64,000 nt of DNA. Source: Clostridium_B lapidicellarium. GTDB lineage: Bacteria > Bacillota > Clostridia > Clostridiales > Clostridiaceae. The first letter of the stretch is position 1. The number at the start of each line of letters is the position of its first letter. This document shows positions 1 to 7,689 of this stretch, in pieces. The DNA is taken from NCBI RefSeq assembly GCF_041224415.1, contig NZ_JBGFFE010000012.1:28559-92558 (forward strand). Direction: 5' to 3'. The translations under genes were made by a program, and so were the position numbers. The notes below the pieces were generated by a model, which saw only the letters and a program-made list of their open reading frames with translations, was not told where the DNA came from and searched no databases.

Positions 1-787
1 AACCACTAATATTGGAAAGAGCCAAACTTTCTTTTCCCTGTTTTACCCATATAACTGCATTTAAAATTTCAGGCAATTCTGTTGCTATGGGACTTAATAA
101 TAATGAAACCATATGTGGGGCTATTCCAAGTGAATTGCTTAGGATGTTCAATTTATTTACAAACATTTGGGATCCTATAAAAATAACTGCAAGTGCTCCT
201 ATCGTTTGAATTAAAATAAACGACTTTTTTGGTTCCTTATTATTAGATGTAATTTTCAATGGCTTCAATTTTTGGGCTACTGCTGAATTTTTAACATTCA
301 TTTCTTTATAAAAATAAATTCCATAGGCCGCTAAAAATAATATTCCAAGCCATGGTTTTATTGTAAAGGCTACCAACCCCAATGTGATTTTAAATGCAAA
401 AATACACATAAACCATTCTTGATCTCTTGCCAATTTTTTATTATCGCATTTAATGTGTTCGCCTGATTCTCTCCTGCTGCTAAATATAAATATAGTTATT
501 CCAATAACAGCATAGGCAATTGTGCTTAAAACAAGTGGTCCACCCAATGCAGCACCAACTCCAATGTCTTTTTGTTTTGGACTAGTACCGAAAACTACGG
601 CTATAAATGTGACAATGCTTTCAGGCAGGGCTGTGCCAAAAGCAGCTAGAATAGAACCAACTGCACTTTGCGAAATATTAAAAGCCTTTCCAACCCATTC
701 AACTCCATTTACGAAAAATTCACAGCTGAAGTAAATTAGAAGTGCTGATGCAATCATAATCAAAATCGTTGATATCATTTTTCTCAT
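1..787 (-). CDS. Sodium/calcium exchanger family (CaCA) membrane protein, C-terminus cut by window edge
   Basis: An open reading frame of at least 262 codons starts at the ATG complementary to 785-787 and runs off the left edge. It is almost entirely hydrophobic. Two alpha-repeat signatures typical of the CaCA family are visible: GSILAAFGTALPES followed by GVGAALGGPL near residues 42-80, and LLLSPIATELPEILNAV near residue 230. CaCA proteins exchange Ca2+ or other divalent cations for Na+ or H+ across the cytoplasmic membrane. The gene lies downstream of a yybP-ykoY type riboswitch, so Mn2+ export is a reasonable substrate inference, although Ca2+ cannot be excluded. The hydrophilic central loop (SSRRESGEHIKCDNKK and following) separates the two halves. 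Confidence 0.85.
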   Translation of the reverse strand, partial: MRKMISTILIMIASALLIYFSCEFFVNGVEWVGKAFNISQSAVGSILAAFGTALPESIVTFIAVVFGTSPKQKDIGVGAALGGPLVLSTIAYAVIGITIFIFSSRRESGEHIKCDNKKLARDQEWFMCIFAFKITLGLVAFTIKPWLGILFLAAYGIYFYKEMNVKNSAVAQKLKPLKITSNNKEPKKSFILIQTIGALAVIFIGSQMFVNKLNILSNSLGIAPHMVSLLLSPIATELPEILNAVIWVKQGKESLALSNISG

Positions 788-819
788 CCTCTTTAAATTA
801 TATTGAGTCCCATACAAAC

Positions 820-864
820 AAAAAGACTTTCGACACAGTGATTTTCTATCTTAAAAGTCTTTTT
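820..864 (-). terminator. Leader hairpin 3, intrinsic terminator-like, with mutually exclusive hairpin 2
   Basis: On the minus strand an 11-base arm (complement of 854-864) pairs with 820-830 (core AAAGACTTT/AAAGTCTTT) and ends in a run of U. Its 5' arm shares the A-rich stretch at 859-864 with the 3' arm of another perfect hairpin (859-870 with 878-889, arms of 12 bases with one G-U). The two hairpins therefore cannot form together. Both lie between the riboswitch and the start codon. Confidence 0.6.
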
Positions 865-890
865 TAATGTGATAATTACACTAAAAAAGG

Positions 891-925
891 CTTTTAGCAC
901 AACAATAGAATCATTGTGTTAAAAG
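891..925 (-). terminator. Leader hairpin 1, terminator competing with riboswitch P1
   Basis: Bases 891-902 and 914-925 form an almost perfect 12-bp stem (CTTTTAACACAA with TTGTGCTAAAAG in the RNA), followed in the RNA by CCTTTTTT. The 5' arm contains CTTTTAAC (complement of 918-925), which is also the 3' strand of riboswitch stem P1. Formation of P1 would block this terminator, predicting that ligand turns expression on. Confidence 0.65.
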
Positions 926-1018
926 TCTCGCTTGACCGGAATCCGCCATGACAAAACCAGATCAGAGATCAGTATGTTGACTTTGTCACCAATATATAGG
1001 TAGCTACTCCCTTTTAAC
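918..1018 (-). promoter_or_regulatory. yybP-ykoY family riboswitch (Mn2+)
   Basis: The minus-strand RNA shows perfect P1 arms GTTAAAAG (1018-1011) and CTTTTAAC (925-918). Just inside P1 on the 5' side is GGAGTAGCTACC and on the 3' side is GGTCAAGCGAGA. These fit the conserved GGGGAGUAG and AGCAAGAC blocks of yybP-ykoY RNAs. An internal GACAAAGTCAACATAC helix region is also present. Members of this class bind Mn2+ and control metal exporters, which fits the exchanger gene downstream. This assignment rests on remembered consensus blocks and not on a covariance search. Confidence 0.75.
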
Positions 1019-1040
1019 TCTAAAATTTTCATTTCTACTC

Positions 1041-1069
1041 ATAATACCATAAAAATTACCCACAAGCAA
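1041..1069 (-). promoter_or_regulatory. Sigma-A promoter for the riboswitch-exchanger transcript
   Basis: On the minus strand, TTGCTT (complement of 1064-1069) and TATTAT (complement of 1041-1046) are separated by 17 bases. Transcription would begin about 15 to 20 bases before the riboswitch P1 stem. Confidence 0.6.
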
Positions 1070-1077
1070 TATCAAAG

Positions 1078-2295
1078 TTAGATTTGTTTGCACTTTTGAT
1101 TACGTATAACTCTGAATTTCATGTAAAACAAGAACATTAATATTGCAGCAGCCATAGCTATTGCCGAACTTAAATAAAAAGGAGCGCTATTGTTGACGTT
1201 ATCATATAAAACACCAGCTATAAGACTTGCAGGGAGTAAGGTTATACCTATCAGTGAATTATATATTCCCAATCCCGTACCCCTCTTGTTTTTATCTATA
1301 AGGTCTGAGACCAGTGCCCTCTGTACCCCATCTGTTGCTGCACTGTAAAGTCCGTATAATACGAATAGCAAAATCACCGATATTTTATTATCTGTTCTTC
1401 CAAAACCGAAGTATATTGCAGAATAAAGTAAATATCCGAAGATAATAAGTTTTTCCCTACCAAATTTATCTGAAAGAATACCCATTGGAACGGCGAATAT
1501 TACTGATACTGAATTGAATATCAAGTATACAATTGGTATGAATAAAGCTTTTATACCAATGTCTTTGGCCTTTACCAGCAGTAGGGCGTCGGTTGAATTA
1601 CCCAGGGTGAATATAAAGGCAATACCTAAAAACATGTAATATTTATGGGAAAAGTCCCTGGGGGTAATTTTCTTGGGAAGGGAATCTTTGCTTTTCTTGG
1701 TTTCCTTTACAAAAAAAATTATGGTAATTAATCCGAGTATTCCGGGCAGAGCTGAAAATATAAATACCTTTCGATAATTATTGGGAAATATTGATAAAAT
1801 TATAAAAGCAAGAAGAGGTCCTATTATTGCACCGCTGTTATCCATAGCCTTGTGAAACCCAAAATTTTTTCCTTTCTCACTATCACTTGATGAAGCAGCC
1901 ACAAGACTGTCTCTTGGAGCAGTCCTTATGCCTTTTCCAACCCTTTCGCTGAATCTTATAGCCAGCACCTGCAAAGGTGAAGTTACTATTGAAAATAATG
2001 GGGATAAAATAGCTGTAAATCCATATCCAATGATCATAAAGGGTTTGTTTTTGCCAATTTTATCGCTCCACCAGCCCGATATAGCTTTAAGGACCGAAGC
2101 CGTACTTTCTGCAATTCCCTCAATAAGAGATACCTCTGTTTTTGATGCACCTATTGACATTAAAAATAATGGCATAATGGAATATATCATTTTTGTAGTT
2201 GTATCCGTTAAAAAGCTGGTCATACCGGTAAAGAAGATGTTGCGTTCAATTCCCAAGACCTTTTTATCTTTTCCATTATTAATATACACACTCAT
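1078..2295 (-). CDS. Major facilitator superfamily transporter
   Basis: The 405-residue protein is hydrophobic throughout with about 12 predicted membrane segments, the usual MFS size. It carries GWWSDKIGKNKPFMIIGYG after TM2 (the MFS signature loop G-x-x-x-D-x-x-G-R/K) and the repeat-related GILSDKFGREKLI in the second half. A conserved stretch RFSERVGKGIRTAPRDS precedes DNSGAIIGP, as in a subgroup of clostridial drug/metabolite exporters. Substrate is unknown. It lies 15 bases after an excisionase-type HTH gene on the same strand and is probably co-transcribed with it. The ribosome site AAAGGTAGG precedes the ATG at 2295. Confidence 0.85.
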   Translation of the reverse strand: MSVYINNGKDKKVLGIERNIFFTGMTSFLTDTTTKMIYSIMPLFLMSIGASKTEVSLIEGIAESTASVLKAISGWWSDKIGKNKPFMIIGYGFTAILSPLFSIVTSPLQVLAIRFSERVGKGIRTAPRDSLVAASSSDSEKGKNFGFHKAMDNSGAIIGPLLAFIILSIFPNNYRKVFIFSALPGILGLITIIFFVKETKKSKDSLPKKITPRDFSHKYYMFLGIAFIFTLGNSTDALLLVKAKDIGIKALFIPIVYLIFNSVSVIFAVPMGILSDKFGREKLIIFGYLLYSAIYFGFGRTDNKISVILLFVLYGLYSAATDGVQRALVSDLIDKNKRGTGLGIYNSLIGITLLPASLIAGVLYDNVNNSAPFYLSSAIAMAAAILMFLFYMKFRVIRNQKCKQI

Positions 2296-2310
2296 CCTAC
2301 CTTTGAAATT

Positions 2311-2754
2311 CTATTTTTGATTTGCATCAATTTTGTATTCTTTTCTCTGAGGCCAGTATATTTTAAATTCAAGTTTTTCAATATCTCTTTTTTGTTTATA
2401 ACTCATTCTTAAACTTGCATCTTCAGGAATATTTATGTCTTTGTCAAGGCCTTTTAAAATAAGTTTGATATTATTATTATTTTTTAGACTTGATATATTG
2501 GAACAAATATCATCTAACAGCTGCTTGTATTTACCAAATTCATCTGCTGAAATCTGATAGCTTTCAGCATTATTGACATAATTGCGTGAATCACCTGAAG
2601 ACAGCCATTTTATTAATGCTTCTTTACTGAACCTCCATTCTCTGCCTATTTTTCTGGCAGGTATATGTTCTTCTCTAAGTAATTTTATCAGTGTTTTTTC
2701 ACTTACACCTAGAAATTCAACTGCTTGTTCAACGTTTAATATATTATTGTCCAT
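2311..2754 (-). CDS. Excisionase-type helix-turn-helix DNA-binding protein
   Basis: Residues 4-50 match the HTH_17/excisionase family: LNVEQAVEFLGVSEKTLIKL followed by the wing HIPARKIGREWRFSKEALIKWL. The remaining 95 residues contain no recognised domain and are charged, ending in a possible beta-rich segment. It is likely a regulator of the MFS gene immediately downstream. A promoter with -10 TATAAT lies just upstream, giving a very short leader. The ribosome site GAGGTGAAAAT is well placed. Confidence 0.8.
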   Translation of the reverse strand: MDNNILNVEQAVEFLGVSEKTLIKLLREEHIPARKIGREWRFSKEALIKWLSSGDSRNYVNNAESYQISADEFGKYKQLLDDICSNISSLKNNNNIKLILKGLDKDINIPEDASLRMSYKQKRDIEKLEFKIYWPQRKEYKIDANQK

Positions 2755-2773
2755 ATATTTTCACCTCGTATAT

Positions 2774-2801
2774 ATTATAGCAGAATTTATCTTTGACGCA
2801 A
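2774..2801 (-). promoter_or_regulatory. Promoter of the HTH-MFS operon
   Basis: On the minus strand TTGCGT (complement of 2796-2801) and TATAAT (complement of 2774-2779) are spaced by 16 bases. The predicted start point leaves only about 10 to 15 bases before the ATG at 2754. Confidence 0.55.
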
Positions 2802-3144
2802 TATATAAATGAATATAACATGAAGTTAATTGTATATAATATATATTTGATTGTAGTTAATAGCAAAATTTTTGTAAAAAGGTGTAAGGCAGCCGCATCC
2901 GTTTCATGGATATATGATTTCATATTTTTGCAAATTAGTGCAATTTGTCTAAATATAGACAAAGTCTTTTATCTGACTCTTGATAAAATTTTTGCTTAAG
3001 TATAACGTAAAATTCAGGCACATGAATATCTGAAATATCTTTTGAAGGCACTATAGAGTAATATAAGTGTGACATAATTCTCTGGTGCCTTATTATCTAG
3101 GAATTGTAGTTTTACTATAAGGAGAATACAAATCAAAAAGGCTC

Positions 3145-3197
3145 TTGATGTTTTAGTAAGGTACCTGTATAATATAATTAGTAAGGTACTTTACTAA
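3145..3197 (+). promoter_or_regulatory. Promoter with duplicated operator for the Fur-family gene
   Basis: TTGATG (3145-3150) and TATAAT (3168-3173) are spaced by 17 bases. The word TTAGTAAGGTAC occurs at 3152-3163, inside the spacer, and again at 3178-3189, 26 bases later. The second copy is part of an inverted repeat TTAGTAA-N6-TTACTAA (3178-3197). This is a plausible autoregulatory operator for the adjacent Fur-like repressor. Confidence 0.65.
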
Positions 3198-3240
3198 AAT
3201 TGAGGAATCAACCACGCTAAGAGAGAAGGTGATTTTGTAC

Positions 3241-3702
3241 ATGGAAAATGCAAGGTATCTCAGATATTTTGAAAAAATCATTGTAGGTAAAGGTATAAGA
3301 ATAACTCCTCAGCGTAGAGTTATTCTGAACGTTCTCTTTAAAAACAGGAATAAACATTTAACAGTTGAAGAAATATGGAACCAAGCCAAAAATATATTTC
3401 CACAAATAGGTATTCCAACAGTTTACAGAACTGTAATTCAATTAGAGAAGATTGGTATTTTGTACAAGGTAATGGTACAGGGAAACTGCTGCAAGTATCA
3501 GTTGATAGGCTGTGATGAAAAAAATAAGCACAGACATTTTATATGTACCAGATGCGGTAGTATTACTGACATATATTTACCTGAAATAAGCATGGAAGAA
3601 CAGCAAATTGAAAAAAAGTACCATGTAAAAATTGAAAGCCAAAATATCATATATTATGGTTTGTGTGCAAAATGCATTCAGAGTATTCAGATGGCAAAAT
3701 AA
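3241..3702 (+). CDS. Fur-family metalloregulator (Fur/PerR/Zur type)
   Basis: A protein of about 153 residues. The N-terminal winged helix includes GIRITPQRRVILNVL and GIPTVYRTVIQLEKIGIL (recognition helix). The C-terminal dimerisation and metal-binding half has HRHFICTRCGSI and CAKC, giving the two CxxC motifs of the structural zinc site. The exact metal or peroxide specificity cannot be read. A GTG at 3229 lies in the ribosome site AGAAGG, so the ATG at 3241 is the better start. The duplicated operator in its promoter suggests autorepression. The SDR gene follows 44 bases later and may be co-regulated. Confidence 0.85.
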   Translation: MENARYLRYFEKIIVGKGIRITPQRRVILNVLFKNRNKHLTVEEIWNQAKNIFPQIGIPTVYRTVIQLEKIGILYKVMVQGNCCKYQLIGCDEKNKHRHFICTRCGSITDIYLPEISMEEQQIEKKYHVKIESQNIIYYGLCAKCIQSIQMAK

Positions 3703-3746
3703 TTAAAGGAATTAATCGATTAAATATTTGAAGGGTAGGGTCTTCT

Positions 3747-4505
3747 ATGAAAAACATCTTGATTATAGGAGCGGCAAATGGCATTGGTTATTATCTGGTC
3801 AAGCAGCTTTTATCAGAAGGTTATAATGTAACTGTCCTCGATTTAAAGACCGATAATCTTGATAGTTTGTGTGAAAAATATGATTCTCTTCTTTCGCTGA
3901 CTTGTGATGTTAGGGACTTAAAACAAATGAAAGTTTGCGTAAGTGAAAGTGTCAGAAAGTACGGCAGCATTGATTGCGCCGTACATAATGCCTGCATGTG
4001 CACATTTGGCAGTATGGAACAAACCGGGGAGCAGGTGTATCACGATGTAATGGAAGTCAACTATTATGGTGCACTTCATCTATCCAGAGCTGTTTTGCCC
4101 TATATGAAAAGTTTGAGAAATGGCAAGGTTATATTTACGAGTTCCTGTGTTGGTATAATGGGGTTTATAAATATTAGTCCGTATTCCTCAAGTAAAGGTG
4201 CAATTGAAGCACTTGCCAAGTGTCTTAATATCGAATACCAAAATTACGCTATCAGTTTTCATATTTTTCATCCACCTCTTACCAGAACGAAATCAGCGGA
4301 ACCTCTGCCTGTACCCAAAGAATTTATGGCCGATCCGGAAAAAGTTGGGATAGGACTTGCAAAACACATACGAAGTAAATCCTTTATTATATGCCACAGT
4401 TTGGGACAAAAGATACAAATATTAATCTGTTGCCTGTTTCCTGTAAAAATGGGAAAACTTATGAGCAAGATGACTGCCGGGTATATGGAAGAAAAGGATA
4501 AATGA
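3747..4505 (+). CDS. Short-chain dehydrogenase/reductase
   Basis: The 252-residue protein has the SDR hallmarks: the nucleotide-binding motif GAANGIG at residues 8-14, the acidic residue D32 after the second strand (VLDLK, suggesting NAD(H) preference), VHNA in place of NNAG, serine in TSSCVGIMG, and the catalytic YSSSK. Substrate is unknown. It follows the Fur-family gene on the same strand with its own ribosome site (AAGGGTAGGG), so it may be in that metal- or stress-responsive transcript. Confidence 0.85.
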   Translation: MKNILIIGAANGIGYYLVKQLLSEGYNVTVLDLKTDNLDSLCEKYDSLLSLTCDVRDLKQMKVCVSESVRKYGSIDCAVHNACMCTFGSMEQTGEQVYHDVMEVNYYGALHLSRAVLPYMKSLRNGKVIFTSSCVGIMGFINISPYSSSKGAIEALAKCLNIEYQNYAISFHIFHPPLTRTKSAEPLPVPKEFMADPEKVGIGLAKHIRSKSFIICHSLGQKIQILICCLFPVKMGKLMSKMTAGYMEEKDK

Positions 4506-4639
4506 TAACTTTTTGAATGAACATACATTTTTAGCTTGATGAAATTGGGTTTATTTGTGATTTTGATAGAACAGCATATATTTTTTATCTATTCTGATAT
4601 ATAATAGGATCAAAATACATATTAGAAAAGGTGAGAATT

Positions 4640-4915
4640 ATGAAACAATGTATGGATTCTGATAATTTGCACAGACGTATTAAAAAAATAATAGGTCAAA
4701 TTAAGGCTATAGATAAAATGATTGATGAAGATATTCCGTGTGAAGATATTCTGATACAGATCAATGCAGTTAAAAGTGCTGTTCATAAGGTTGGCCAAAT
4801 AGTTTTGGAGGGACATTTGAATCATTGTGTTAGAGACGGAATTCAGCATGGAGATGCAGAAAAAACGATAGCACAATTTTCAAAGGCGCTGGAACATTTT
4901 TGTAGGATGTCTTAA
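4640..4915 (+). CDS. CsoR/RcnR-family metal-sensing repressor, probably copper
   Basis: The protein has 91 residues from ATG 4640, typical for the all-helical DUF156/CsoR family. The metal ligands of copper-sensing CsoR are visible: Cys in IPCEDI, and His and Cys in the segment GHLNHC with H-x3-C spacing. It precedes a P1B-type ATPase gene and an operator-like G-tract palindrome. A GTG at 4631 overlaps the ribosome site AAAAGGTGAG and is rejected as start. When metal binds, such proteins leave the operator and allow efflux gene expression. Its own terminator follows at 4924-4959. Confidence 0.85.
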   Translation: MKQCMDSDNLHRRIKKIIGQIKAIDKMIDEDIPCEDILIQINAVKSAVHKVGQIVLEGHLNHCVRDGIQHGDAEKTIAQFSKALEHFCRMS

Positions 4916-4923
4916 GGTATTTA

Positions 4924-4959
4924 AAACTGTTTATGTAAAACATAGGCAGTTTTTTTTTA
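4924..4959 (+). terminator. Intrinsic terminator after the CsoR-like gene
   Basis: Arms AAACTGTTTATG and CATAGGCAGTTT form a 12-bp stem with two G-U pairs and a five-base loop, followed by a run of nine T. It separates the repressor gene from the ATPase promoter. Confidence 0.8.
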
Positions 4960-5009
4960 TTGACAAAAGTATAAACAGATTATATTATACATATAGGGGT
5001 ATATGTATA
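4960..5009 (+). promoter_or_regulatory. ATPase promoter with CsoR-type palindromic operator
   Basis: TTGACA (4960-4965) and TATTAT (4983-4988) are separated by 17 bases, a near-consensus sigma-A promoter. A perfect inverted repeat TATACATATA-GGGG-TATATGTATA (4986-5009) overlaps the -10 element. A G-tract in the centre of a palindrome is characteristic of CsoR-family sites, so the repressor encoded just upstream is the likely ligand. Confidence 0.75.
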
Positions 5010-5031
5010 ATATAAAAATAAGGGAGCGCTT

Positions 5032-6897
5032 ATGGAAAAAATAAAAAATTTTTTTAAGAATGAGGAAAAATGTGCTATTTTGTTTATATTTTTGTCAGGT
5101 ATATCACTTGTTGTTAGTTTTTTTGATATTGGTAAATTACCTCTGGATACCGCATGGATTTCAATTATTTTATGTGGAATACCAATTGTGAAGGAAGCTA
5201 TTGTTGGATTTGTTACAAGATTTGATATCAAGGCTGATTTACTGGTGTCTATAGCGTTGATTGCCTCTATAGTGATCGATCAAATATTTGCTGCCGGAGA
5301 AGTTGCTTTTATCATGACTATAGGCGCATTTCTCGAGAAAAGAACTGTCAGTAAAGCTCGTGCGGGTATTGAGAAACTTGTACATCTTACTCCCCAAGTT
5401 GCAAGAATCATAAGAAATGGTACAGAGCAAATAATTCCTGCAGATAAAGTTCGGATAGGAGATATTATAAGAGTTCTGGCAGGAGAAACTATAGCTGTAG
5501 ACGGAATAATCATAAATGGTGAAACTTCAATTGATCAATCAGTAATGACAGGCGAATCACTCCCCGTTGATAAAGAAACTGGCGACAGGGTATTTAGTGG
5601 AACTTTAAATCAATTTGGAACTTTTGATATGAAGGCTGCAAAGCTTGGTGAAGATAGTTCTTTACAGAGAATGATAAAACTTGTAAAATCAGCGGATGCA
5701 AGTAAGGCAAAAATAGTTGGTATTGCAGACAGGTGGGCTACCTGGATTGTGGCAGGTGCATTGAGCTCGGCAATTCTCACGTGGTTTGCTACAGGTGAAA
5801 TAATACGTTCTGTAACAATATTGGTTGTATTTTGTCCATGTGCATTGGTCCTTGCAACTCCTACGGCTATAATGGCAGGTATAGGCAATGCCACAAAATA
5901 TGGTATCCTGATACGTGAAGGCGATGCTCTTGAAAGACTGGCCAATGTACGGAGAATATCTTTTGACAAAACAGGTACGCTTACATATGGACAACTTTCC
6001 GTTACGACAGTTGAAAGTTTTGATTCAAGCATATCCGAGAAAAAATTGTTACAATTGACGGCATCAGCAGAAATTCGCTCAGAACATCCTCTGGGGAAAG
6101 CGATAATTGAGCATATAAGAAACATTCCCAATATTTCAATTAATGAGCCTGATGAATTCAGGGTGATTGCCGGAAGAGGCGTACTGGCTGAAATAGGAAA
6201 TTATTCAATTCTTGCTGGAAACATTGAAATGATGGAAGATAATAATATTTCCATACCAGAACAAATGGAGGAAAAAGCCTCCAGATATAAAGGTGTCGGA
6301 TGTACAATTATGTATATATCAATTAATGGCGATGCATCAGGATTCATAGCACTTTCCGATACTCTCAGGGAAGATGCCGCTGACATGATTAAGGATATTG
6401 AGAGAAATGGAGTAGAAAGTGTTTTGCTTACAGGAGATAACCATCAGGCAGCATGTCATATCGCAAAACTTGCCGGAATAAATGACGTATGTTCCAATTG
6501 TATGCCGGAAGATAAAATATCTGCAATAGAAAAATACCAGAGTAGAAACGAGCTCGTATGTATGGTTGGTGACGGCGTCAATGATGCCCTGGCATTGAAA
6601 AAAGCCTATGTTGGAATAGCCATGGGCGGAATTGGAAGTGATATAGCAATTGATGCAGCCGACATTGCGCTTATCAGAGATGATATAAAATGTATACCTC
6701 ATTTATTAAGCCTGTCTAAAAAAGTAATAAAAACCATCAAATTAAATTTGACATTTTCCATGACATTGAATTTTATAGCTGTTGCTTTAGCTATATTGGG
6801 CATATTAGGTCCAGTAGTAGGTGCACTTGTGCATAATGCAGGATCGGTATTGGTCATTTTAAATTCATCATTATTATTAAATTGGAAGGGGAAATGA
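5032..6897 (+). CDS. P1B-type heavy-metal-translocating ATPase
   Basis: The 621-residue protein is an ATP-driven metal exporter of the cytoplasmic membrane. Visible motifs: actuator TGES, the transmembrane metal site CPC in VVFCPCALVLATPTAI, phosphorylation motif DKTGTLT, HP locus SEHPLGKAI, and hinge GDGVNDALALKKA. There is no N-terminal CxxC heavy-metal-binding domain; the protein starts close to the first membrane helix. The last helix has HNAGSVLVILNSS. That is neither the clear Zn/Cd aspartate signature nor the classic CopA M-x2-S-S signature, so metal choice stays open. The CsoR-like regulator next door favours copper. The ribosome site is AGGGAGCG. Confidence 0.88.
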   Translation: MEKIKNFFKNEEKCAILFIFLSGISLVVSFFDIGKLPLDTAWISIILCGIPIVKEAIVGFVTRFDIKADLLVSIALIASIVIDQIFAAGEVAFIMTIGAFLEKRTVSKARAGIEKLVHLTPQVARIIRNGTEQIIPADKVRIGDIIRVLAGETIAVDGIIINGETSIDQSVMTGESLPVDKETGDRVFSGTLNQFGTFDMKAAKLGEDSSLQRMIKLVKSADASKAKIVGIADRWATWIVAGALSSAILTWFATGEIIRSVTILVVFCPCALVLATPTAIMAGIGNATKYGILIREGDALERLANVRRISFDKTGTLTYGQLSVTTVESFDSSISEKKLLQLTASAEIRSEHPLGKAIIEHIRNIPNISINEPDEFRVIAGRGVLAEIGNYSILAGNIEMMEDNNISIPEQMEEKASRYKGVGCTIMYISINGDASGFIALSDTLREDAADMIKDIERNGVESVLLTGDNHQAACHIAKLAGINDVCSNCMPEDKISAIEKYQSRNELVCMVGDGVNDALALKKAYVGIAMGGIGSDIAIDAADIALIRDDIKCIPHLLSLSKKVIKTIKLNLTFSMTLNFIAVALAILGILGPVVGALVHNAGSVLVILNSSLLLNWKGK

Positions 6898-6903
6898 ACT
6901 TTA

Positions 6904-7689
6904 TTATTTAAATATCAGCATTCCACCCATTGTGGCAGTCATGATGAAAAGTACCGGTCGAAGAACTTTTTCCAAATTTTTCTTATCTATGCGTTTGAGA
7001 AGGAACGGGCCTGCAAAAGCCCCACACATTGTGCCCACAGCTAAAAGCCCTACGAGTTTCCAATCAATATTTCCCAATCCAAGGTGCGTGATAAATCCGG
7101 TGACAGCTATGCCGAGAAGCACAAGTACTGAAGTCCCTACTGTTTCAAGTGCCTGACATCCTAAAATCATAAGCCCCGCTACAATTGGGCCTCCACCGCT
7201 TAAGCCAACAAGCCCGGACATGACTCCTCCAAGAAGTCCGAAACAAACTGCCTTAATTGTATTGGACTTCTTAGCCTGGTCATTGTCCTGCATGTCATCA
7301 TCTCTTTTTTTCTTTTTTCTTATATATGAAAAAAGCATTTGTACGGCCAGAAGCACCAGAATAATTCCGGTCAGTTTATTATACATATCCTGCGGCAGCA
7401 ATCCGGAACACAGCGAACCTATGATTGAACCGGCTATGCCTCCAATCAGCATGGTGAGTCCAAAATGCAAATTTACATTTCCGGCTTTCCAATGGCTGAA
7501 ACTACCTACTGCAGTAGTGGGAATTGTGGTTGCAAGTGAAGTGGATGCTGCAATGGCAGGAGGAATGTTAAAAAAGGCAGTCAAAATTCCAACATAAATG
7601 GCTCCTCCACCGCCGCCAAGTGAAATGATCAGCAGACCTACTATAAATCCTACGATAGGCAGGACAATATATCGAAACACGTCAATCAT
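6904..7689 (-). CDS. TauE/SafE-family permease (sulfite exporter type)
   Basis: A 261-residue protein with about eight predicted membrane segments. Two glycine-rich repeats stand out: SLGGGGGAIYVGILTAFFNI in the first half and GLLGGVMSGLVGLSGGGPIV in the second, the usual TauE/SafE duplicated signature. These proteins export sulfite, sulfoacetate or related organosulfur anions; substrate here is not known. The start codon overlaps the end of the TetR gene by eight bases, so both are one transcriptional unit. It converges on the metal ATPase gene with only a few bases between the stop codons and no obvious terminator. Confidence 0.85.
   Translation of the reverse strand: MIDVFRYIVLPIVGFIVGLLIISLGGGGGAIYVGILTAFFNIPPAIAASTSLATTIPTTAVGSFSHWKAGNVNLHFGLTMLIGGIAGSIIGSLCSGLLPQDMYNKLTGIILVLLAVQMLFSYIRKKKKRDDDMQDNDQAKKSNTIKAVCFGLLGGVMSGLVGLSGGGPIVAGLMILGCQALETVGTSVLVLLGIAVTGFITHLGLGNIDWKLVGLLAVGTMCGAFAGPFLLKRIDKKNLEKVLRPVLFIMTATMGGMLIFK

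Larger units (their letters stand above)
2755..3240. other. Intergenic region without a supported gene
   Basis: Divergent regulatory space between the HTH gene and the Fur-family gene. Besides the promoters listed separately it holds a hairpin at 3045-3091 with arms AAGGCAC and GTGCCTT followed by TTATTATCT. No protein gene sits upstream of that hairpin on the plus strand, so it could end a small RNA or be chance. Short reading frames here have no ribosome sites and no recognisable sequence. Confidence 0.5.

Noticed and set aside
3045..3091. Hairpin as a definite terminator or small RNA
   Set aside because: The stem is short with an imperfect extension, the T-tract is poor and no upstream gene exists on that strand; recorded only as part of the intergenic region.
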